Source of the DNA: Vishniacozyma victoriae
Taxonomy: Eukaryota; Basidiomycota; Tremellomycetes; Tremellales; Bulleribasidiaceae
Direction of reading: 5' to 3'
DNA: 64,000 nucleotides
Assembly: GCA_017654735.1 (NCBI GenBank)
Contig: JADPYG010000007.1
Span: 62,001-126,000 of the forward strand
In this document: one piece after another, positions 55,733 to 64,000 of the stretch
How positions within the stretch are numbered: position 1 is the stretch's first letter
How the letters are laid out: the number at the start of each line of letters is the position of its first letter
The notes under the pieces: model-generated
The model's database searches: none
The model's input: only the letters and a program-made list of their open reading frames with translations
What the model was told of the DNA's origin: nothing
Program-made: the position numbers and the translations under genes

Positions 55733-57005
55733 TGTTTTGGTATGGTGTTCTGGGGATTAGTTCTGTACTTGACTATTCGATCAAGATGGAAAGGGGGGTA
55801 GGGGTGAAACGTATCGCGCGGGGAACGCGCCGAAATCTCTCTTATTTGACCAAGATGGGAATGTATACAGAATGTAGACCCACTCCAACGGGATCGTTCA
55901 GCTATAGGGATGATGGCAAGAAAGGGGTATGTAGAATAGGAGGATGGGACGACAATCAAAGTGTAATCAAAATCACCCGAAAACTTCACTATTTCGACTC
56001 GCGTCTCCTTCTCCTATTCCAACCATCCCAATTCTTTTCAACGCATCCATCAAGTATCGAGATGATAGAGATGATATCAAAGTGACTTGGGAATTGGATG
56101 AATGGATGTCTCGGAGATGGATGACCCCATACCCCGCCCCGTAGATCGAGGTACGGGTTTCGTCTTCGATGGTCTAGAAGAGGTATATTCCGTGATTGCT
56201 CCGATCCACCTCCAACTCAAAGTCGGGATACGTGTGTAACCCCCCCACAAGGGATAGAAATACGATAAAGAATATTATCCAAGACGGATGGAAGGATGGA
56301 TGGGATGGGACGATGGGATGCAAAATTAACAAAAAGCGATGACTCACCTTATCTCCCTATCTGTGAATTTCCAGCTATCTCCTCGAAGTCTTGATCGACG
56401 TCCAGTAAATCTATTCACTCCTATTCAATCCTATCCTCAGTGTATGGTATAGATAGCTTGGGTGGTAGTATACAATACCTGACGATATATAATAAAAGTA
56501 TAAAGAAGAAGAGATAACACGTTTAGAGTATGTGGGGAATAAGGAGTGTGAAAACGTTGCCCCTCGTTTAGCCGCAGTATCTCACCGTAGCATAGTAGTA
56601 TTAGTTAGGCACGGGGAATCAAGTACTATATCCGCATCCGGCCGAGTAGTTAGGTACGCTGTATTTACTACTTGTAGTAATTAATACACAATGGATGTAA
56701 ACAACAGTGACGTCGACTATGGAATTGCGCAATCTTCCTGAGGGATTTAGACGGGTATAGGGTAGCACTAGTAGTAGTATTCTAGAGGATGCAGATTTTC
56801 CACCGAACCATACATTTGATTATGGACAACAGGATTAAAATGGTATATACAATATAGGATCCCAAGACTTGAAACCGACTAGACCATACCGCATCTAATA
56901 GACCTAAACTCCATCTGACGACTCCGCTCTACTGACCAAGCCCCCCGACGCATCACATCGCCTAACGAATAACCCTATCCGCCTGCCGGCGTGACCGCCT
57001 AGCAT
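55733..57005. promoter_or_regulatory. Long MIG1 upstream region
   Basis: 1.27 kb without a supported gene. It contains CCCCGC at 56132-56137 and CCCCAC at 56243-56248, both matching the Mig1/CreA core CCCCRS, about 400-510 bp before the MIG1 start. Beyond 56500 it is AT-rich with scattered TAGTAGTA runs. Confidence 0.4.
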
Positions 57006-60000
57006 CTAGGCCAAGGCCAAATTCCTAATCTCCCACAACCTCTTCTCTTCCCTCCTCTCCTCACTCCTACTCCAACTACCTCCACTCATAACGAACCCTC
57101 TAACTTCCCTCCGATGCCTCTCTTCCGCTTTATCACATTCAAATCGCATCTCCTGTGTAATTGAAACAACCCCAACTCCTTCGAAGGTAGTAGAGAAATT
57201 CCGAGTGGATGAAGCCTCACTCTCGCTCATTTGATCTAATCGTCTCCCACCTTCACCTTCATCATCTGCACATTCAATATCGGCGAATGGATCGACTTCG
57301 TCCTCTGGATTTAGGGCTACCCAACGCATGGTAATTGGGTCGAATTGCATGTTTCCTACTATCTTGACTGTTCCTGCTGAAGTGTGATAGGAGTTTGGAT
57401 TCGTAGGGGATGCGGGCTTATGAGCGATGAGAGCAGGTCGGGCAGTGGAGGGGGTGGGGACGTGATCGAAATCTTGTAAAGCGGATTCGTTCCCTTCCCA
57501 CCGTAGAGCAGTGGGGTTCCAGGTCATCTCACCGACGACTGTAGGTCAGCACATGTGGTTGGGTGACGAGGGGGAAATGTAGAATTGTTGGACTCTGGAT
57601 TCTGTGGGTGTTTGAAGAGGTAGGCGGGTGAGTGGAAGGAATATACGATAGAAGCTGGACGAGTATGTGAAGAGTTAGATAAAGTGAAGAATTAAATGGT
57701 GTAAAGAATGGACGAAGGAAATCAGCAGCGACAGTTCTCGTAGCTGCGCCACTCGGACGTCGTGGGACTTACCCTTTCTCCTCTCAACCCCACCCAAATG
57801 CTTAATCAAAAGCGGAGTCCTTTTCCCCCTCTTTCTCCCCCAAGATCCTTCCTTCTCCCGATCGGACCCTTTGATCGTAATTTCACTATCGCGTCCTTTC
57901 TCTTTTCCTTTACTGGGCGTAGCGGTTGAGTTTGAGTATGTCGAGAATCCAGATCGGGTTTTCTTTTCTTCTTTTCTATCGGAGGGGAAGACTGATCGAA
58001 CAGAAGGGCGGTTGGAGGCTGTTGTCAGCTTGGTCTTGTAGTCGAAACTATCTCCAAATTACAAGGAGATAGAGTTGAGAGAGACTATGAAGAGAAGGAC
58101 AAGGAAGCATAAGAAGGGGAAAAGAAGAAAGAGACCCACCTCGTGACCTGGCAGAACCGTAAGACCCCCTCTCCTCATCCCCGACCTCCAAATCCTCAAT
58201 AGCTTCCAATTCACTCCCATCCCCATAAGGTCTCCTCTTCATCTGAGCATGAAGTAATCGACTCCTCGTACTACTACTAGACCCAGAATTAGGTGCAGGC
58301 AGACCCGAAATTTTAGACGAAGAAGGACCGGGGAAAATACCATGTAATGCAGGTCTTGTTTTCACTTTCGAAAGAGATGCGTGGGTGGGGTTGGTCAATC
58401 TCGATCCGGATGATGTAGCGTATGGTTTAATAGGTTCCTCCGCTAGGGAATGTAATGATGATACACTCGAGAACGCGGGTATTGGTAATCCAGATGGATA
58501 ATCCTGGAGAGACGATAAGGACTGTTTCCTAGCAAGTCCAGAGGAAGGTTGAGGTTGGGAAGGCGAAGGGAGGTGTGAACTTGATTTCTGATGCCTTAAT
58601 CCCCTCTCCGGAGTCTGGGGGATTCGCATAGGAATAAAAGCTTGACCCGACCTTGATCTCTCCTTTTCCCTCAATCCAGGTGATTGAACAGGTGATTTCG
58701 GTCGTGTGGGTGAAAAGAACGCTTTAAACCCAGATCCAGATGGAGGTGGTAGGCCCGAATTCGAAACACCTTGTGAGGCGAGGTAAGATGGAGATCCGTG
58801 TAATGTGGTATTCCCAGTTGAATGATGTCGATGTCCCATTCCTACACTCGATTGAGTTCTCTCCCGCTTACTAGGCGAGTCCCTCCCTATGATCACTGGA
58901 GGGGGCATGGCAGAAAAGGGCTTGCCATTGGGTGATTTCCGAGTCGGGATTGGAATCTGTGATCGAGCCTCTTTGGATTTGACTAGCCTCTTTCGCGTCA
59001 ATTCCGACTTGGGATCATCAAATACCAATCCATCCTCCAACCCCTCATCCCTCAAGGTCATATCCATTTCCACAGTCCTCTGTCTCGTAGGACTACCATA
59101 TTCCGGACGTCGTTTCCTATCGAGCATATTATTCAATTCCCGTTTACTAGTAGACTTGAAGAAATGTTTCGAAGGCAATACCAATCCATCTTCCATATCT
59201 TCATCTTCCATAGCGCTAGAAGGTGTTTGAGGCGGTTTGGTTGAATTCGGACCATCACTGAGGGAAGTATTGGATGTTTCAGAGAATCGTTTAGAAGGTG
59301 GTGTAGAATCCCATCGTTCATTTGATGCGGACGTAGTGGGTGAATTCCAATCGGTATTCGTGCTTGCGATACTCGTTCTAGGTCCCCTAGCTGCGTCGGG
59401 ACGGGTCGCGAGGGTAAGATTGGTAAGATTGAGTGGTAGAGCGAAATCATCGTCCATATCCACATCGTCCTCCTTGATCGCAAGAGGTGGTGCCGGACGA
59501 ATACGAGGAGGAGGGAGAAGAGCTTTCATAGCTGCCGATGCTTTTATCGTAGCCTCATCTTCATTAAAGTCGTCAAATACGTCGAGATCGTCCAGAGCGT
59601 CCGGACCAGGTAGACTCTTGGGTAGAGGACGAGTAAAGAATTTAGTTGGTTTCTTAGGAGTCTTCGCTTTCCCTTTATCAACCTGAATATCTTCGTCGAT
59701 ATCGAATCCCAGATCATCAAGATCAGCATCCGGCAATATTTTCCGAGGAGGTAGTCCAAGTCCTAATACCGGTTTGGAAGTCTTGAGGTCGCCTAATTTG
59801 ATAGCACCCATAGTAGGTTTCAATTTCGATTTCAAAGTCCCCTCCCAATCTTCCTCATCATCAACATCATCAAACCCATCCATCTCGCCTCCATCCTCTA
59901 ATTCCACTTTCTTCGGTATCACCTTATTCTTCAATTTTAGCGTCCCTCCCCAATCCCCTTCGAAATCAAGCTCATCCTCCCAAGTCTTGGCGACAGCTTT

Positions 60001-60264
60001 ATTCTTTAATTTAATACTTCCATGCGTGATATTGGGTTTGTTTTTGGTATTGAGCTTCGTGATGACTCCTATACCGTTAGGGCCTGAACCGAGGACTGTT
60101 GATTGAAGGCCTTTTCTCACTTGAGGTTGAGGTTGAAGGGGTGGGGCGGATGAGGATGGATTACGCGAGGATTGGTTCTGGTCAGAGAATGAATCGGGTA
60201 GATCTGGGAAATCGAATGGGTCCTCTTCCTCCACTGGCGGGCGGGTCACGCGCGATGGGAACAT
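57006..60264 (-). CDS. BYR4: Byr4/Bfa1, Bub2/Cdc16-GAP partner of the mitotic exit/septation network
   Basis: 967 residues from exons 60264-58140, 58018-57773 and 57538-57006 (2904 nt). Byr4/Bfa1 forms the two-component GAP with Cdc16/Bub2 that holds the Spg1/Tem1 GTPase inactive at the spindle pole. The N-terminus EEEDPFDFPDLPDSFSDQ and acidic/GTL repeats (WEDELDFEGDWGGTLKLKNK, EEDWEGTLKSKLKPTMGAIK) are typical. The C-terminal conserved block is GEMTWNPTALRWEGNESALQ, then VGNMQFDPITMRWVALNPED and a helical end MRFECDKAEERHRREVRGF. The middle is Ser/Pro-rich with many SP/TP sites, as in other Byr4 proteins. The start at 60264 (MFPSRVTRPPVEEED) is the first ATG in frame. Confidence 0.9.
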
Positions 60265-61157
60265 GTTGGCTTGATGGGATGAGGTATCGATCAATGGCTG
60301 ATACGTTGATAATTGATGACCGATAGTCAGGTAATGTTCGAGTCGATTGACTGATAAAATGAAAGTTGGATAGGGTAGTGATCGATTGGATATACTGATA
60401 TGAGGATAGGGATATGGTGGTAGCTATCGTACTGTGTCGAAGGAGTGGTGTATTCGTCAGGATGCTAGATGACTGGGATCAGCTACCATGGTGGCTCTTG
60501 ACTTACGTTGACCTGATGTATACTGATTGTAGTATATACCAGTATAGAAACAGATGTCGGTGAAGACCAATGTAAGTTGTCGTTGTATTACTCGTAGACG
60601 ATGTAGTATATCGAGCAGTATATATGATGGAGTCGTCGTCGCGTTACGTCGAAATACGTGTAATTGTAATATAATGGCCGGTGTAGGTGGAGCCTCGGCG
60701 ATATAACGAGCGTGTATCGTGTAATTTAGGTCGTGTCAGATCGTGTAATCGATCTATGATCTCAAGATCCGTCCGATGGTAGAGAAAGAGTGGAGCTAAC
60801 TAATTACTAAAGGAAGAGATGTTGCCGATAGAATCTCATCACTTCTTGTAGATTCGCATAAACATCGGGCTTCTTCCGCTTTTGGCTTTGGTTTCACTGC
60901 TTATTTTAAATCAATCGTGGGCGGGTGGAACTGTTTCTGAATAGGTTGAGTGGGTGATACGGTGTTGAGTCTGAGTTACTAGAGACAAAGAGAGAGTCAA
61001 GTTGAATGAATTGAATGAACGCGTCGAGAGTCAGGCACGTATCATAATTGACACGTGGTGGATACTGCATAGGGGTTCTCAACATGACGAGCTAGTAAAT
61101 GCAGGGATATGAGTGGAAGGCAGGGTGGGTGCCGGTAAGAAGTCTTGATAGCAATGC
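60265..61157. other. BYR4 promoter and 3' flank of the Cys-rich gene
   Basis: No gene supported. AT-rich with CGTCGTCGCG near 60634; no clear box recognised. Confidence 0.4.
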
Positions 61158-61880
61158 CTATCCATGAGTCTGGCCGTCAAACCTCCCGCTGACGAGACCT
61201 TGGTCGGGCGCGGCCATGGCGCTGGTCTTGCGGCAGGTCAAGTAGTAGGGTGGTCCACCCTCGAATTCTGACGGGGCACAATTTGAGCAGATTGTCTCTC
61301 CGTCCACCTTGCGAGGCCGATGCCACTGGCCAATATCAGTCTTTTGTACAAAGATAGGCTGGGCAGGAACGCAATGGACCAGTCCATTCGCGATACAGGT
61401 ACCACACCTGGTGTCGCCGACACCTTGAAATGTGAGATACTGGAAGGACAGTCAACGAGAGACACCGCCAAGCTTGAGGGACTTACAGGTACCCTCTGAC
61501 CAGTTTCGCCATCTCCAGGGAGATGCGGACCTTGAGCGGTATTGTCCGCCTGCGGTCCGTAGGCGGTAGGGGGGTAGGATTGGGGATATTGAGATTGTGG
61601 AGGTCCATACTCGGTTGCAGAGCCACCTGGAGCCTGTGCGGTGCGCCTTGAACCTTGTTCCCCCTGATATCATCAGCTTGGGCGGTCGTTAGATTCCTAC
61701 CAGTGGCGGTCCTCGGATAGTGGATGGCTGAGTCGATGTGCCGGGTCTGAACTACTTAGTCAGTTCCGATACAGTTCTTCGCCTCACAGTACTCGCCGGA
61801 ACTGAGCCTCCTCCATAACTGCTTGAGTGTGGGGTATAGCCTTGACCAGGGTATGAACCGTCTCCGTATCGATTTGACAT
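61158..61880 (-). CDS. Cys-rich orphan A, 200 residues
   Basis: Four exons: 61880-61788, 61751-61701, 61663-61487 and 61439-61158 (603 nt). The intron at 61787-61752 is only 36 nt (GTGAGG donor, CTGAC branch, GTAG acceptor). The N-terminal half is disordered Gly/Ser/Tyr/Pro-Gln (SNRYGDGSYPGQGYTPHSSS, ATEYGPPQSQYPQSYPP). The C-terminal half has CGTCIANGLVHC then WHRPRKVDGETICSNCAPSE and YYLTCRKTSAM, two CxxC pairs that suggest a zinc ribbon. Downstream of two other Cys-rich genes on the same strand, with similar CxxC pairs. An octamer (CCTTTCAT at 62037-62044) lies about 160 bp before the start. I do not recognise a named family. Confidence 0.72.
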
Positions 61881-62431
61881 ACTGTGATTTAGGTAGATGA
61901 AGTTCAAAACGGTAATTGAAGTGAATAGTGGTAAGTAAAGTGGGAAAGACGTTGCAAGGGTTTTTTAAATGACCTGTGATTTTAACATGTCTCCTGCCCA
62001 TATCGGCCCATGAATTCATTGCCCGCCAACGATCATCCTTTCATCGGAAGGAGCTGAGTCAAGCTCTGACACAGACTCCCTCGCCGCCCTTGCCGCCCCC
62101 TGACAAACCCTGTCAGATTCTAGCATAAAACAAGGGGCTAGCAATGGATCAATGGATTGTGTCACTCCTACCTTTCTTGTAGATATCTGAGCGTGAGGCT
62201 CTGGGTTCTTGACCCTTGAGGGGCGAAGATACCGCAATCAATGATGAGCAAAGTCTTACCTTGAGCTTTGAGGGCCGAGACCAGGCAGGTGTCAATTGTG
62301 GGCCCACTGAGATGCTCAATTGATTACCTGACCATCCAAACATGAGGCGACCCCAGATTTGTTTTACATGATCTACTTCACGTAAGGGAACCTACACAAC
62401 TACATTGAGAAAAAACTTGTCTAACAAGAAT
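61881..62431. other. Spacer and promoter of Cys-rich A
   Basis: No gene supported. It contains CCTTTCATCGG at 62037-62047. Confidence 0.45.
62037..62044 (+). promoter_or_regulatory. CCTTTCAT octamer upstream of Cys-rich A
   Basis: It lies 157-164 bp before the start codon at 61880 of the minus-strand gene. The extended form CCTTTCATCGG is identical to the copy upstream of Cys-rich B. Confidence 0.4.
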
Positions 62432-63179
62432 CTAGCCTCCAGTTGACGAGTTGTGAGAAGCCGTGGTGGGCATACTTGACTGTTTGGATGCCCGGGAAGC
62501 ACGTCGTTTGTCCAGACGTTTTAGCCTCTTGGCGATGTTGCGTTGCTCATTCCTCATGAGGTCTCTTCTCGCTTGTACATCGCCCATATTGCAGGCTTTT
62601 GGATGGAAGGTGCCATTGTAGGTGAAGCTCTTGCGGTCCCCTCCCCATATTTTGCTCTCCGAATCTTTGATGAAGCAGTTTGCACAGACCAAGTACTCGA
62701 CTTCATCGCGCCAAACAGTCTGCTTTTCCTTGGTGGTAGACTTGCGACACATTCTGCTACCGCAAGGGTTGCATCCAATATCTGAGTCGCATCGATTGCC
62801 TGTCCAAGGGTCCTCATCATGTATGTCTGAGGCAAGGCTATTGCCAGCTATGAGGGTCTCGGTCCTTGATGTATCTGTATCGGGAACTGTGCGAGCATGC
62901 TAAAAGAATACGTCAGCTTGGAACAAGATAAGTGTTCTGTCTTGGATCCTTAGCGATATCCCAGCTCACCCTCCAAAGCTCGCCTCGAACGTGCTCCACC
63001 TCCTGACCCGGCTCCAATCGCAAGACAGGTGCTCCGGGTGCATTGTACATCTTTCATCAGGCACTCTGCACCAAAGACATAAAGCAGCTCACAATGGATC
63101 TTCCGTCGTGGCCATGTAAAGTGAATAGAAGCTCTGAGCGACCGCTAACACCATCATTGGTGTGCTGTTGTTCGTCCAT
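62432..63179 (-). CDS. Cys-rich orphan B, 211 residues
   Basis: Three exons: 63179-63093, 63050-62970 and 62899-62432 (636 nt), with GTGAGC donors and CTGAT/CTGAC branches. It starts MDEQQHTNDGVSGRSELLFT, then APGAPVLRLEPGQEVEHVRG. A Cys-rich core follows: CDSDIGCNPCGSRMCRKST, TVWRDEVEYLVCANCFIKDS and KSFTYNGTFHPKACNMGD. The C-terminus is a basic helix (RRDLMRNEQRNIAKRLKRL) and a Ser-rich tail. The Cys spacing suggests a zinc-binding fold and the basic helix possible nucleic-acid contact; both are inference. The WG-x-D-x5-FxYxxxFHPKxC block recurs in the partial gene at 63787-64000, so the two are tandem paralogues. CCTTTCAT at 63380-63387 lies about 200 bp upstream. Confidence 0.72.
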
Positions 63180-63786
63180 TGTGTGGTCTGGCTTTGTATG
63201 GTTTGTTGGATGAGAATGTTGAGTGCAGAAAGCTGGTTTCCGTGGATCCCTAGCAGACTAAAAGAGACTATAAGTGAGTGACAAGCAGGATTATATCGCA
63301 CCAAGCCTGACTGGTGTGTATCATACGGTCCATGAAGTTGGTTGACTTCCCGTCGTGGCTGAAACCAGCAACTGGAGAACCTTTCATCGGGAATGGTACG
63401 TTGCACTCTTGAAGTCTCTGGTCCCAAGCCTTTGCATACAGCCAGCCTTGAACACAAGGGATTCGTTGTCCTTTATGTCCAATCAAGTGGCGGTGCAATA
63501 TCTCTTCCCCCTAGATACCGCCTCAGTAATGTTTTATGTATGAGGGGTTGGCAGGGTCATCTTCCGTCACAAGCCTACGTACGACTTTCTGGTCAGGCTG
63601 GTCAGGCTGAGTGTTGAGTCAGCTGAGTGTTGAGTCATTGCTCCAATCGTTAAGTTGCGTCAGGGGGGAAGAAACAGGGTTGCGACCCATATTGGATAAT
63701 CGCATGTCAAGGTACATTGGCATCAGGTCTCAATCACATGTGCATTGGCAAACAACATCATTTGTAGATTTGGACTTGTTGATCTT
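63180..63786. other. Spacer and promoter of Cys-rich B
   Basis: No gene supported. It contains CCTTTCATCGG at 63380-63390 and a short direct repeat (GTCAGGCTG twice, GAGTGTTGAGTCA twice) at about 63591-63640. Confidence 0.45.
63380..63387 (+). promoter_or_regulatory. CCTTTCAT octamer upstream of Cys-rich B
   Basis: It lies 201-208 bp before the start codon at 63179. The extended 11-mer CCTTTCATCGG is shared with the copy upstream of Cys-rich A. Confidence 0.4.
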
Positions 63787-64000
63787 TTAAAATGGACCTC
63801 CCTCTTTCTCCTTTGCAAGATAGGTGGTCATGCGCTGAGATTGTTGGCTGTCTACCCATTCACTCAGCTCCAATTTCTTCCCCCTGCTCCGTTCAGTGCT
63901 TGCAATGTTCCTTAGCTGTTTGACCCCTTCGTATTGGCAATCCTTTGGATGGAAGCCCATTACGTACATCAGGCTGCCGTCTGGACCCCAGTACTGGCTT
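63787..64000 (-). CDS. Cys-rich orphan C (3' part; 5' end outside window)
   Basis: The last ~70 residues of a minus-strand gene running off the right edge: SQYWGPDGSLMYVMGFHPKD, CQYEGVKQLRNIASTERSRG, then WVDSQQSQRMTTYLAKEKEG and a stop at 63787. It aligns with Cys-rich B (KIWGGDRKSF...GTFHPKACNMG followed by a basic helix), so it is its tandem paralogue. No intron is needed in the visible part. Function unknown. Confidence 0.6.
   Translation of the reverse strand, partial: SQYWGPDGSLMYVMGFHPKDCQYEGVKQLRNIASTERSRGKKLELSEWVDSQQSQRMTTYLAKEKEGGPF

Overview
The window reads as nuclear DNA of a basidiomycete yeast of the Tremellales, with a Kwoniella/Cryptococcus-like gene style. Genes are dense and carry many short introns (mostly 40-80 nt). 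The introns have GTATGT/GTAAGT/GTACGT/GTGAGT donors and a CTGAC/CTGAT/CTAAC branch site a few bases before the acceptor. Protein families are fungal housekeeping ones. I rebuilt the gene models by hand by joining exons at these signals. For the confident multi-exon models the exon lengths sum to a multiple of three and the joined frames restore the family motifs. No rRNA, tRNA, CRISPR or intact transposon was recognised.

Core blocks: ATG9 (3' part, 1-2530) and MDM10 (2680-4448); a class I glutamine amidotransferase, a vWA protein with a prion-like N-terminus and a GT32 mannosyltransferase-like gene (8962-15111); YTM1, MED31, AOS1, a G-patch protein, a GT61 glycosyltransferase, a secreted orphan, a METTL21-like methyltransferase and an HD-domain cyanamide-hydratase-like protein (17353-32354); an F-box-like protein and THP3/LENG8 (39705-44817); a yippee-like gene (47541-48093); a small putative secreted protein, the carbon-catabolite repressor MIG1 and the Bub2-GAP partner BYR4/BFA1 (51207-60264). 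Autophagy, ERMES, ribosome assembly, Mediator, SUMO activation, glycosylation, mRNA processing, glucose repression and mitotic exit are all represented. They show no functional clustering beyond ordinary fungal gene order.

Between these blocks lie islands of orphan genes: about 4.5-8.9 kb, 15.1-17.1 kb, 33-39.4 kb, 45-51 kb and 61-64 kb. They hold small, mostly helical or Cys-rich proteins that I do not recognise, decayed duplicate sequences and minisatellites. Orphans at 34.9-39.4 and 45.9-50.8 kb share an acidic or disordered N-terminus, amphipathic helices and a phase-2 intron in the C-terminal half. Three Cys-rich genes lie head-to-tail on the minus strand at 61.2-64.0 kb. Two of them share a WG-x-D...FHPK-x-C block.

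The main discovery candidate is an octamer, CCTTTCAT or its complement, at about 150-270 bp upstream of the start codons of five orphan genes from two unrelated-looking families. One of these genes has three copies, two of them forming a perfect 11-bp inverted repeat. This could mark a lineage-specific regulon, and it is testable computationally.
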